This document shows positions 19,414-31,087 of a DNA stretch of 64,000 nucleotides, piece after piece; position 1 is the first letter of the stretch; the number at the start of each line of letters is the position of its first letter. The notes under the pieces are model-generated. The model made no database searches and was not told the origin of the DNA. It saw only the letters and a list, made by a program, of their open reading frames with translations. The stretch covers positions 385,001 to 449,000 of the forward strand of contig CALSFV010000263.1 of the NCBI GenBank assembly GCA_943737045.1, in the 5' to 3' direction. This DNA comes from Parapristionchus giblindavisi. Lineage: Eukaryota; Nematoda; Chromadorea; Rhabditida; Diplogasteridae. The position numbers were made by a program, and so were the translations under genes.

Positions 19414-22110
19414 GAGACCGGCTCGGTAAGACTCGAGCATTTTGACCCCCTGCCGGACATTCGAATAGACTTTCGATCTGTACCTCAATACTTTCATCAT
19501 AGACACATACCAGGGGGAGACCGATGAAAGTTAATGCGAAAATACCCTTATGCTCAAACCCGGCTCACATATGTCGCATAAAATAAAAAATTGAAAAATT
19601 CATAGCTTTTCAATCGCGATAGCTAGGACTTTTATTTCTTTTTATTAGTGAATACCATATCATGCACTCTTATAAACACAGGTGAGCAGTAATTTCATAT
19701 CGTTCTGAATATGTTTTTTTCAGAACTGATTTTCGGATTTTTCGTCTTCTATCCTCGTTGAACTGATACTGCAGGCAATGACATAGTACATATTGTAGCC
19801 CTGACTAGGGAATGGTTTCTTTGATGCATGAAATTACGGTTAGTGACATACATAACGATAATCAGCATGGTCGACTTAGTAAGAATCAACTTTCAAAAGC
19901 TGCGGTTGATCGATTTTTTGAACGAAACCCGTCGCATATCCGCCGTACGAAAGACAGCCAAAAAAGATTTTTTAGACTTGATTTCCATTCAAACTGCAAT
20001 TTTTTGCTGGAACTACCATGCAGACATAAAATGCTGTCGGGGGAATCGAACTCATGTTCAAAAAGTGAAAGAACACAAAAAATGCAACTTTTTGGCTGTC
20101 TTTCGTACGGCGGATATGCGACGGGTTTCGTTCAAAAAATCGATCAACCGCAGCTTTTGAAAGTTGATTCTTACTAAGTCGACCATGCTGATTATCGCTA
20201 TGTATGTCACTAACCGTAATTTCATGCATCAAAGAAACCATTCCCTAGTGACAATTCTGTACATAGTGGTCACATTCCCGTGACAATCCAAGTTTTCAGA
20301 GTCATCGATAATTGCAACCGAATGTGAGATATGTGTAAATTGCAAAAATCGAAAATTAAATTTCTTGAAATTCGCAGGAGTAAGAGTTATCTTTATAATG
20401 TCATTTTACTCGTAGTTATGCGCATACACAGAAAAAATATACAAAAAGACTCAGGCTACATTTTTTTAAATTAAAAAAAAAAATTATTTTATTTTTGTTT
20501 TTTCAACCCCCACATTGAGTCAACCGTCAAGGCAAGTTGATTCATAGGGCCGATGGTAGCTGATGCATGTACGTTTGCGAAAATAACTGTCACGTAAAGA
20601 ATGGCCTTTTCGCAGATCTAGAATTTTTTAAAAAAAATTATCAAACTTGAATATTTCTATGTTTCTTTCATATAAATCGGTTGGAAGGTGGTGAACGGCA
20701 AACAAAGTTGTACCATTGTTATCAGTAGGAGTGTACGCTATTGAATTACCGTAACCGTCAGGAATTGCGAACTAATTTTTTTTTCAGTCGACCCATGATT
20801 CTCAACCGTGCCCCTTGGGTTCATGGTTGAGAATGCCTGAGGTCGAAAAATTCATGATGATCCTAGACCAAATACTATTTGGCATTATATCAACAGTAGG
20901 CCAACTTTTATTTTTATGGATACCATATCTCGAATTATCGTAATCTAGCTACTGTATCCTATAATAATGTGGTGAAATTCTCGGAAAATTCAGGTGCGTG
21001 CATTACTAAACGGTAATTCGAGATTTGGTATCCATAAAAATAAAAGTTGGCCCACTATTGATATAATGCCACATAGTATTTGGTCTGGGATCATCATGAA
21101 TTTTTCGACCTCAGATATTCTCAACCATGAACCCCGGGTCAGAATCATGGGAATAAAAGTTGAGAATCATGGGTCGACTGAAAAAAATCAGTTCGCGATT
21201 CCTGGTGAGTACGGTAGTACAATAGCGTACACTTCTACTGATAAAAATGGTATAGCTTTGGATGTAGTACGCTTCCTCCCAACCGATTTATTTGAAAGAA
21301 ACATATTTATATGTTTTTTTATAAATATTCAAGTTTAATTACTTTAAAAATAAATTCGAGATCTGCGAAGCGAAGATTCTTCACGTTGCAGTCGTTTCTG
21401 CAAACGCACATTCATCAGCCACCATCCTGCCTATGAATCAACTTGCCTTGACGGTCGAGTGAATGTGGGAGTTGAAAAAATAAAAATAAAATAATTATTT
21501 TTTTCAATTTTTTAAAAATGTAGTCCGAGTCTATTTCTATATTTTTCCTATGTACGCGCATCTCTACGAGTAAAAAGACATAATAATGCTACCTCTTACT
21601 CTTGCGAATTTCAAGAATTTTAGTTTTCGATTTTTGCAATTTACACATTTCTCACATTCGTTTGCAATTCTCGATGACTCTGAAAACTTGGATTGCCAAG
21701 TAAATGTGACCACTATGTACAGAATTGTCAGGGCTACAATATGCACTATGTCATTACCTGCCGTCTCTCTTCAACGAGAATAGAAGATGAAAAATCCGAA
21801 AATCAGACACAAAAAAACATATTTAGAACGATATGAAATTACTGCTCAGCTGTGTTTATAAGAGTGCATGACATGTTATTCACCAATAAAACGAAATAAA
21901 AGTCCTAGCTTTCGCGATTGAAAAGTTATTAATTTTTCAATTTTTTTTATTTTATGCGACATATGTGAGCCGGGTTTGAGCCTAAGGACATTTTCACTAT
22001 TACTTTCATCGGTCTCCCCCTGGTATGTGTTTATGATGAAAGTATTGAGGGTCAGATCGAAAGTCTTGGCGAATGTCCGGACCATGCTCGCGTCTTACCG
22101 AGCCGGTCTC
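19414..22110. mobile_element. Large foldback element, 2.7 kb
   Basis: Ends GAGACCGGCTCGGTAAGA and TCTTACCGAGCCGGTCTC are exact complements at 19414 and 22110. Long arms face each other, including CATACCAGGGGGAGACCGAT (19507) and its complement at 22009, and TGAGTCAACCGTCAAGGC (20516) against 21440. A second foldback is nested at 19797-20252. No transposase. Confidence 0.8.
19797..20252. mobile_element. Nested foldback element, GACTAGGGAATGG end
   Basis: Near-perfect inverted repeat whose arms encode the same frame in both directions. The right arm of the host element lacks a partner for it, so it was inserted later. The internal motif GATAATCAGCATGGTCGACTT is shared with 1003-2241, making the two one family. 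Confidence 0.75.
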
Positions 22111-22163
22111 TTAACTAACAAGCAAGCAGTGTAAGCAAGCAGCAGTAAGCAGTGTTTCCACTA

Positions 22164-22586
22164 ACAAGGGAAGCACCAGTTGCGACGGAAACGATTCTGA
22201 AAGCGACCCATATGGGTAGGAAGGGTTGAGGGGGAGATGGAAAAAAGTTGTTTCAAAAGTTGCTTACGGGACCTACTAATCGATATTTTTTAAACAAATA
22301 CGCCACCAAATTATGAAAATGTTCGGAAATGTCCGGCGAATTTCGATAATACAAAGAAACTGATGTTGAGGAAGCTTTTAAAAAATAGCAAAAACATTTT
22401 GACGGGGAGCGGGAATCGAACCCATGGGGTAGGGGTGATAGTCAAATGTGCAATAGATTAAAAATATCGATTAGAAGATCCCGTAAGCAACTTTTTAAAC
22501 CACTTTTTTCCATCTCCCCCTCAACCCTTGCTACCCATATGGGTCGCTTTCAGAATCGTTTCCGTCGCAACTGGTGCTTCCCTTGT
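22164..22586. mobile_element. Foldback element, ACAAGGGAAGCACCAGTTGC ends
   Basis: Exact complementary ends, arms of about 130 bases. A B-box-like GGTTCGATTCCCG is present on the minus strand at 22409-22421, but no clear A box accompanies it. Confidence 0.75.
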
Positions 22587-22963
22587 AAATCTGAAGTGTC
22601 ATAATAGGGGATCTTCTTGCTTTAATTATTCTTCTTTCATCTCCTTATGATCAGCTATTGATGTACTTCTTCAGTATCAGAGCCGCTACACCTTGATCTG
22701 TTTGAATAGTGGTGAGAGAATCCAGAAATACAATAATATTGAAATGGAGCAACCCACGAAGATCTCGTTCAAACTTCGTCCTTAGTGGCTTTCATTGAAG
22801 GCGTACCCAATAAATAAGATAAACATCTGTTTTATCCTTCATTCTGTTCTGATTATCTATTCTATAGAACTAATAGGACATAAATCACTTTCCTAGATAT
22901 GGAAGTACTTCGCTGAATGTGGCTTTTGTACGATTTATCTATTTTAATCTTCTCTAAATAGAA

Positions 22964-23031
22964 ATGTTTACGAGAGCCATTATTCTGACAATTGCGACCG
23001 TTTTTGGACTGAAAATTTCCGCTACGGTTTG
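22964..23031 (+). CDS. Candidate signal-peptide exon of a secreted protein
   Basis: ATG followed by a typical signal peptide (MFTRAIILTIATVFGLKISA) and a good donor GTGAGC. Nothing downstream could be joined with confidence; a plus-strand open stretch near 24170-24326 (ending EKIELMTQ then stop) is a possible last exon. The region between holds diverged direct repeats, so the gene may be broken. Confidence 0.4.
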
Positions 23032-23189
23032 GTGAGCATAGACTTAAATGTTGTCTGATTCAGCATAAACTGTTTCAACGTGAGTTAAACAGAATCACGC
23101 CAAGATTATATGGATTCTAACACCATGATATGTCCAATGTTGTAATGATATACAATAAGGAGTATTTTGCCTTTGGTGGTGATATAAAA

Positions 23190-23690
23190 AGGATTCCTTT
23201 CATGAATCTTTCTGTCAAACTCCTATCCAAGTTTTCTAATCTCTTTGTTGTTATCATAACAAGACATATTAGCCGCCATCTTTCAATGGTGTTGAAATGC
23301 TTTTTCTATTTATTCGACTCGGCTTTAATTCCAGATTAATTCCTGGATAGTTAGGATTTGCGCAGCATTCTTATCATGATCTCGTTGCTGAATCAATTTC
23401 TTATTCAAGTTGTGAGTGATCAATAGAATTTGTGACTTCGATTCAGAGAACTCAATACCAAATCAGAAACTGAGAAATCATGTTTTTGGTTATGTTGGTG
23501 AAAAATATCAGAGGCTTTCGAGATCAATATTAGAGATTCTTTTCATGAATCTCTGCCAAACTCCCATCCAAGGTTTTTTCGACTTTTTTGTTATATTCAT
23601 AACAAAATATTATAGCCGCTAAACAGGCGTTGAATGATCTTTATATTCATTCGTCTCGTCTAAATGGGATACTTGGATAGCTATGTTTAG
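23190..23690. repeat. Diverged direct duplication
   Basis: The block CATGAATCTTTCTGTCAAAC (23199-23340) recurs as CATGAATCTCTGCCAAACTC (23541-23670), both followed by the AGCCGC and TATTCATTCG-type words. Period about 345 bases. No coding function seen. Confidence 0.5.
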
Positions 23691-24169
23691 CGCATGATCT
23701 CGGTGAATCAATATTGTGTTCTAGCTGATAGTGAGGGTTCTCAACTATTTAGTAGAACTTGTATATCGGATTCAGAAAAAAACCCCGAATCCGGTGAGAT
23801 TTATCATACGAAGTGTTGGTACTTTGCACAAGTACCTGATGACAATCACCAGTGGGCTTCGAGATCATTTTCCCGTTAAACTCGATAGACTTAGGTGGTT
23901 CACCCAGAATTGATAAGGAATCATAATCACGAAGACGTGATATTTCCATTCTGGAAAAAAAACTATGATGGTAGATATCCCATCTCAAATAGTTTTCGTA
24001 TTGCGCTATCGAATAGGTATAAGGGAGGAATAACATCTGCCTATTGGACCCTCTGTTTTGAGAAAATGTGTCCTCCTCTAGGCTAGCGGCGTCAGGACGA
24101 AATGAGAATTATGGACTGCATTTCGTAGGCAAACTGATTAGAGAACACTTACCCAATATTTCAAAAATA

Positions 24170-24326
24170 AAATAGAAAATATTTCGGTCAATATATGATC
24201 TTTCCTCTTGCATGTCTTCGATCTTCCGAGGTATGACAAGGGAATGGATTGGCTTCCGCGAGCTGAAAGGATTCGCTTGTGTGATGGCAGTTGTGGAAAA
24301 GATTGAGCTAATGACCCAATAACATC
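24170..24326 (+). CDS. Possible terminal exon, unknown product
   Basis: Open frame from an AAAATAG acceptor to a TAA, reading FRGMTREWIGFRELKGFACV near its middle. It has no family match that I recognise. It is on the same strand as the signal-peptide exon at 22964, but a join was not proved. Confidence 0.25.
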
Positions 24327-24716
24327 TTCCACTGACAATGAGTAATTGTCTACTCTTTGTAAGCCCCTTATGAAGAATGTATTAACATACGTGTAATTCT
24401 AACTCTTCAATATACCCCCCCCCTTTTTTTCTCTATTGAACATTACCAACTAGACCCTATTCATGTAGGAGATTATTTGTGGTAATCGTATAGGATGGGG
24501 TGTTTAAGTATAGCGATACATTTCTGCGTGGACAATTTGGGCGAATATCAGTCCGGATCCTTTAAGCTTTCTTGGTTCAGCAATATTGCAAAATAATAGC
24601 TGATCATCCTAGCTATAGGGATATACTGTCTCTGTAGGTGTCTCGTCTACAATACAGAGAAGCGTTAATTATAGAAATATGCTTAACGCGACCCAAAATA
24701 GAGTCCCACTGAATAT

Positions 24717-25261
24717 ACAGTACAGCCCGATCTCCTTTTGTACACGAGTAACACTGAGGCGCCCTGCGGCGCTCATTTGCGCTCATCATTTATTTCTGCG
24801 GGTACTGAATACTTTTCGATTCTCAAAGTCTTAATCATGAGTTTCCGTTATGAAAAGTTGTTTTAAACACTAAAGAAACTGAAACAAAATTTCTATTAAT
24901 GAGAAAAAACAATTAAAAGGCAAATCACACTGGTCCGAAAATGATGGGTACTGTAAATTTCGAAAAATGTCTTACGGCGATCGTGCGATCGATGCGTGAT
25001 ATTACAGTATACATTTCCAGTAAATAATTACCCATCGTTTTCGGACCAGTGTGATTTGTCTTTTAATTGTTTTTTCTCATTAATAGAAATTTTGTTTCAG
25101 TTTCTTTAGTGTTTAAAACAACTTTTCATAACGGAAACTCATGATTAAGACTTTGAGAATCGAAAAGTATTCAGTACCCGCAGAAATAAATGATGAGCGC
25201 AAATGAGCGCCGCAGGGCGCCTCAGTGTTACTCGTGTACAAAAGGAGATCGGGCTGTACTG
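24717..25261. mobile_element. Near-perfect palindrome element, 545 bases
   Basis: Flanked by TA; begins CAGTACAGCCCGATCTCC and ends with its complement. Arms of about 230 bases differ at very few positions, and the centre near 24975 (CGATCGTGCGATCG) is itself palindromic. The low divergence suggests recent insertion or repair. Confidence 0.85.
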
Positions 25262-25912
25262 TAGTAACTGATAGTAACTTTTTCGCTAAAACCAAACGAT
25301 TCAATTCTAGCGGGAAAAAGAATTTCCTATCAATTGAATCAATATCGATTCAAGGAAAATTAACAAAAAGAGGTGTGTTTCAACTATGATTATACATAAT
25401 TGAATATTAGAACCACATCCTCTAAGATTTCATGCAAATTTTTACATTCTTGCATTTAGTGTCTGCGCAGTGCTTCACGAGTGGACAAAAAGCCCATAGA
25501 ATCGTGTGTGAGCGAAAATGAGAGAGTACATAAATGTCGGAGAGCGCAGTTCTTTATAGACTTTGACATTTCTCCCTTTCAATGTACGTTCTCTATTGTT
25601 AGACAGATGCAGCAAGCTACAGATTTGAACATATATAAAATATTGTTCAGCTAATCAAAAAGCGAATTAGTATACATATGTATGATATTAGAATGCTCAT
25701 GATATCAGTATAAACATGAGGAGTTGTATGAAACAACAGGAGAAATAGTCTCTACATCCAAAGAGAGGAAAAGGTATTATGGATGGATCGATAGAGAAAT
25801 CTTAGATTCTATCATATCGATTTTTCTCATATAAACCCCCTTAATCGCTAACATCGTATTAAACGTTTCAATTTAAAACATTCATAGTCGATGAACAGTC
25901 ATTGAACATTAG

Positions 25913-26192
25913 GGAGCCGCATTCGTGCAAAAGCACAGTACGAGCATGAACGAAATAAAAATAATGAAAAGTCATTCTGCACAATTAAGACGCATTTTTT
26001 CGTGCGATGTAATGCATGCAAATGCCTGACCAACCACCAATTTGATGAATAAAATGATCAGAATGAATCGATTGCATTAATTTGAAAGAATGAATACTTA
26101 ATTATAATAATGAAGTCGTGCGCACGACTTTTCTTTCATTTTCATTTTGAAAATCATTTCGCACGAATGCACATTTGCGGATCCCTATTGAA
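25913..26192. mobile_element. MITE, GCATTCGTGCAAA family, copy 1
   Basis: Left GCCGCATTCGTGCAAAAGCA and right TGCACATTTGCGGATCCCTA inverted ends. More than 95% identical over 280 bases to the copy at 28036-28317, in the same orientation. Confidence 0.8.
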
Positions 26193-26479
26193 CATGTCTT
26201 GGATCTGTCTGTCTTTGGAAAGACGGGAGTATACGAAATCCAAATTACAGTGTTTTGAAATTTCAAAATCCGTATTCATGGTCAAAATTGTATCTATCAC
26301 CCCTTGACTACGCATGAACCAGACTTTGTGGGATGGGAGATAACAAGTTAATAATAATAATAAGTTTATCTGACCTCGGAGGGTATTTTTAAGATTCATA
26401 ATTTTATTTTTTTTAAGCAATATGATAAATTCAGGAGGTAAGAAAGAAGGCTGCGACTACTTGATCGTAGCAAACAATA

Positions 26480-26835
26480 CTTACATATGAGTTACGAATA
26501 AAAGACTTACATTGGCACTATGAGTACAAACAACACTACTGTCAAGATTATTCCATTTTTGGACAATACGATTTGTCAAAAAAGATGAGAACTTTTTTGA
26601 GTGTGATCTGTGGGTTCTTAAATATAAATTATGTCTACGTGGAGTGTTGGTAAAATTAGGGAATAGAAAAAGTGAACGGGCTTCAAGGTCAAGATGTGAG
26701 CGGATAACATTGTACGTAAATATGAGGTCATTTTGATCTCTACGGGAGTGAAGTGAAGGGAGCTTGAGGTGTTGTATGCGCTCCAGGTAAGGTCGATTAC
26801 TTATTGCGCGTTACTTATTGCGCAACTAATTCTTT
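26480..26835 (-). pseudogene. LINE reverse transcriptase C-terminal fragment
   Basis: Minus strand reads LERIQHLKLPSLHSRRDQND, then an LRTHRSHSKKFSSF block and RIVQKWNNL, the standard C-terminal pattern of nematode jockey/CR1-like reverse transcriptases (LPSLExRR..D and NRVVNxWNxLP). No catalytic core remains. Another possibly related minus-strand stretch is at 26154-26420. Confidence 0.7.
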
Positions 26836-27599
26836 TGAAATGAACATCCCAGAAATTTGGGAAACAAAATTGTCACACATAATTTCAGTCTATTTTATAA
26901 ATTTAGTTTCCTGTTTATCGTTTTGCTAATTGAGTTAGGATAGGACCGTGAACTAACCTTCATGGAGAATAAGGTGTAGTCGACGACATCTCGGAGTTCT
27001 GCACCCAGAAGTGACTTCTATCAGCATATTTGTAAGGATACACTTACTTTGACCTGAATAGATGTTTCAGCATGGAGTGCAATGATTAGGTAATGCTTAC
27101 CCTACAAGACGTTCTTGTCGAACAGATGGCGAGTTGAGATCATCTTGTTGATCAAGGAGAGATGAACATCTCGCCATATTAGTGGGATGTAGTCTTTTCC
27201 TGTAATTAGAGAGTATGACTGATGATATAAAACGGGTCAAACTAATTTGTCCAAGACGCAGAGCAAGTTTGGCCAAACTCATACGTGCCCAACCTTTATA
27301 TACATACTTTTCGATCTTTTCAAAAAGTTAGCAAATGTCCCTAATTTTATGTAACGAGATAACACATTTTATCCTCATTTTTATAAATTTGATTTTTTTC
27401 TATGTATGTTTGATGTTTTCAATGCTTCTTCGACTAATATTCATGAATAAAATTTTATCGTATAATAATATTTTTTCTCGGTAATTTTTTTTGTTTTCTT
27501 GACTTCTTCGATTGGATTAAGAAGTCGTCAAGCGATGATTGCTTCAGCAACACGTTTTGATCTTAATTTAATTTAAAAGGCGTTCTCGCTAAGACAGCA

Positions 27600-27960
27600 A
27601 GCAAAGTGGCACAGTTGGTGAAAATCGTTTCTATGCGCTCAAACTTCACAGATGGAGTGCCTAGGGGTGGGATACACTTCAGCCAAAAAATTGGGCTCCA
27701 AATGTGATCTTTGATCTTTGATCTCGTGAAAAATAAAGTTGAGATTTTCCTATCTTGTTATATACCATTCGAAAGAGCGCAAAAAGTTATTCTAGAATAT
27801 AAATTTTCAGAGCTCTAGGTCTAGTATAGCTCCCGTAATGTGCGAAAACCCAATTTTTTTGGACGTTTTCAATCTTTAAAAAAATAAATCAGCACTTTGC
27901 AATAATCTCCGGGGAATTCTGTATCAAATTTCTTGTAGAAAATTTCACGTAGAATTTAAT
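27600..27960. other. Intergenic stretch, nothing recognised
   Basis: No exon, inverted repeat or RNA gene could be supported here; one GATCTTTGATCTTTGATC run at 27710. Confidence 0.3.
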
Positions 27961-28017
27961 AAAAATTAATTGAGAAAAATCGATTATGTCTAAACATCAC
28001 TTTTAAGCCAACGCTAC

Positions 28018-28034
28018 CCCCCCCCCCCCCCCCC
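28018..28034. repeat. Poly-C run
   Basis: About 17 C in a row, directly before the left end of the second GCATTCGTGCAAA MITE. Confidence 0.9.
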
Positions 28035-28035
28035 G

Positions 28036-28317
28036 ACGGATCCGCATTCGTGCAAATGCACTGCCGGTACGAGCATGAACGAAATAAAAATAATGAAAAG
28101 TCATTCTGCACAATTAAGAGGCATTTTTTCGTGCGATGTAATGCATGCAAATGCCAGACCAACCACCAATTTGATGAATAAAAACAATCAGAATGAATCG
28201 AATGCATTAATTTGAACGAATGAATACTTAATTATAATAATGAAGTCGTGCGCACGACTTTTCTCTCATTTTCATTTTGAAAATCATTTCGCACGAATGC
28301 ACATTTGCGGATCCCTA
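28036..28317. mobile_element. MITE, GCATTCGTGCAAA family, copy 2
   Basis: Ends GGATCCGCATTCGTGCAAAT and ATTTGCGGATCC are inverted. Near identical to 25913-26192. Confidence 0.8.
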
Positions 28318-28355
28318 ATATCTATGTTGTCTTTTGTTTTAGTTCCAGTTTTCAG

Positions 28356-28633
28356 AGTGAAATAATTTACATGAATCACTCTCGTTTCTGCATTGATAAT
28401 AGATTCGTTCATGTTATCAAGCCTAAAAGTGAGATAAAAATTTACTTGGAAGTCATCAAAAACTTACTTGCGATCAGAGACTTTGAAAAATCCAGTGAAA
28501 TGGTGAGTGTTTGCTTTTTTTTCTCTAAACGATTAATAGATTATAGATGAGACGCAATCGCAATATCGCACTGACAACTTTACCTGGAGATCGATATCGG
28601 AATGCGCAACAGAAGATGCTCAAATACATTTAG
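28356..28633 (+). CDS. Two terminal exons of an unassigned gene
   Basis: Exon 28356-28502 (after GTTTTCAG, before GTGAGT) and exon 28547-28633 (after GATTATAG, ending TAG) are both phase 0 and together read 77 residues, for example IKIYLEVIKNLLAIRDFEKS and MRRNRNIALTTLPGDRY. Helical and basic, no family recognised. They may be the far end of the plus-strand ZYG-11-like paralogue whose exon lies at 18267. Note that the TAG stop overlaps a possible donor (TA|GTAAGT), so more exons cannot be excluded. Confidence 0.4.
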
Positions 28634-28726
28634 TAAGTCGCAGGGGTGATTTTCGAGAATTAAGTCTGGAATTTCGTAATAACGACCGCACCCCTCCCTC
28701 TGACAATTAGCGTAGTGGAAAGTCTT

Positions 28727-30243
28727 TTATGTCTCAGTGAGACTTTTGAATAAGAGTATTTCTCTTCGATAGGTGTAGGCAAAATATGATGGGAGCCAAA
28801 AAATTAGCTGCTGCCATGCACTTTCAGATTTTTTATAATTAATTTTAATTTTGTGAAAATGCAATTTTCAATTGCGCGTGCATTATTTTTAACGCCGCTA
28901 AGTTTTCACTGCTCTTTATGTGGCTCCTTATTTTATATATTGCATTTTGCCTACGTTTTGTGATTTTTTTCAAAAAAATTTAAAAATTTGCAAAATTAAT
29001 ATAACACACTATCTGAGAGAATTCAACAACTCGGATATTTTTTGGTATCGATGAAAAATAGATTTTTCTGCTTTTTGTATGATAATTACAGGCTTAATGA
29101 GTGAAGTTCACTGGTACTTGGAAATTCCTTCAAATTGAAAATTCTCTTCAGGGGATTACCACAGAACAATTTGGGGGCCTTTTCCTAAAAAGTTTATTTC
29201 GAATCCAATCGATTCGGGAGTCGGTGCAATCGACTCCTTGGCTAATTCTAAGAAACAATTGTCGAGGAGAGTTTTTTTGATCAACGGTCAACGAAAGCTG
29301 GAAATGGGAATTTTCGAATAAAAATTTACATTAAATTAATTCTTACTATTTTCCCATACCCCAGGTAGATTTTTTATTTGCTCAATATCTTCTACATATT
29401 ATATTACACCTTCAGTTTAAAATTCATAATTTTAAAAAAATACATTTAATGTGAACTAATCAGTTTTATAACGAAAATCGTAATTATGGTGTGCTCCTAC
29501 AGTAATCCCAAATCAGTTAATTTGATTTTTTTCGCTAGTTTTAAGTTAGTTTTTTTTTTCTGCGCTTTTCTTCATAATGATAGATGTATACGATTATTCT
29601 GCACCATCGGAGTGCAACTGCACGGTATATGTGATAATCACATTACTGATCGTACAAAAAAAAATCTACCTGGGGTATGGGAAAATAGTAAGAATTAATT
29701 TAATGTAATTTTTTCTTCGAAAATTCCCATTTCCAGCTTTCGTTGACCGTTGATCAAAAAAACTCCCCATCCCCATCCCCGATGCGTTCATTTGAAGGAA
29801 TAAAATATTATTATTATTATTATTATTATTATTTCCAGCCTTCGTTGACCGTTGATCAAAATAATCTCCTCGACAATTGTTGCTTAGAATTAGCCAAGGA
29901 GTCGATTGCACCCACTCCCGAATCGATTGGATTCTAAATATACTTTTTAGGAAAAGGCGCCAAATCGTTCTGTGGTCATCCCCTGAAGCGAATTTTCAAT
30001 TTGAAGGAATTTCCAAGTACAAGTGAACTTCACTCATTGAGCCTGTAATTATCATACATAAAACAGAAAAATCTATTTTTCATCGATATCGCACCTATGT
30101 CGATTTTCTCAGATAGCGTGTTATATTAATTATAGAAAATCTGAAAGTGCATGGCAGCAGCTAATTTTTTTGGCTTCCATCATATTTTACCTATACCTAA
30201 TGAGGAAAAACACTTTTATTCAAAAGTCTCACTGAGACCTAAA
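28727..30243. mobile_element. Foldback element, 1.5 kb, GTCTCAGTGAGAC ends
   Basis: Ends GTCTCAGTGAGACTTTTGAA and its complement at about 30230. The arms contain CAACGGTCAACGAAAGCTGG and AATCCAATCGATTCGGGAGT in opposite directions. The same arm sequences, truncated, flank 41.2-46.0 kb. The centre carries an ATT microsatellite at 29806-29833. Confidence 0.75.
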
Positions 30244-30359
30244 GGCTTCCCTTGTTAGCGTAAAAAGCGCGCATTTGCCTGAGTTTGCTAGCATGATTCA
30301 TTCATGATTCTAGCGATCCATAAGCTGAATTAGCATAAATAAATGGTGTACGGTATGTA

Positions 30360-30515
30360 AAATCAAACCCTTAAATACAAGGGTTTGAAACCCTTAGATA
30401 TAAGGCTTGTACCCTTAGTGTTGTGCAAACCCTTGGATGCAAGGATTTCAAACCCTTGTATTTAAGGGTTTGTTTACAGCGCAGCATACGAACTAGGGTT
30501 TTTTCTCTCAGTGTA
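30360..30515. mobile_element. AAACCCTT-type MITE, left end eroded
   Basis: Blocks of AAACCCTTAAATACAAGGG in both orientations and a right end GGGTTTTTTCTCTCAGTG followed by TA, as in the 2797-3238 family. Confidence 0.6.
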
Positions 30516-30563
30516 TTGATCATATCTCATTGTATACAAAAACAATTTTCTCTAAAACTTTAG

Positions 30564-30712
30564 ATGCCCCAGAATACCGTAATTCGGAATTAAAGTTCAT
30601 TGATATGCCCAGGGAAAGGCGCGAGTTTTTGAAATTGAAGCATAAATGTATAGAAAATTGCAAACGGGAATCGAACCCGTGTGGCGCGGTTACAAGCGCT
30701 GACTACTAAACC
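30564..30712 (+). CDS. Weak exon candidate
   Basis: After a TTTAG acceptor, one frame stays open (EYRNSELKFIDMPRERREFL) until a TAA in the tRNA-like segment. Protein-like in its first half, but no donor or phase-matched partner was found. Confidence 0.2.
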
Positions 30713-30724
30713 ACACGCTCTACG
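30662..30724 (-). repeat. tRNA-like segment
   Basis: Minus strand has GTGGTTTAGTAGTCAGC (D-arm and A box), a GCGC..GCGC anticodon-stem-like pair and a well-paired T arm, ACGGGTTCGATTCCCGT. The acceptor stem does not pair, so it is a pseudo-tRNA or tRNA-derived element. Confidence 0.5.
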
Positions 30725-31087
30725 GATTCAACCAGTCAAATCTAATAGAGAACAGAATGTCACTTCCTATGTCCCACGTTCTTCATGTCAATAGCGCAGC
30801 CCAAATCTCGTGGGTCCCCTTCTTTAAATGATTTTTAAAATTAAATACACATACAAATGCTGTTGATCTCTCGCCCGTGCAAGCGTCAATGATAATTCCA
30901 CACGTTTCGCACACAGAAGGTGTCTAGAAACATAAACACTGAGGGCTATGGACGGTTATGAATAGATTGAGTGTGCAAACATTTGGATTAATACACGTCG
31001 CTTTCTTAGAGTGTAGTCGGGAGTGACTGAGTGTCTCATTGTGCATAGTCTATAGAGGTTGACCTCACCACCACCCGATTGCCTCCA

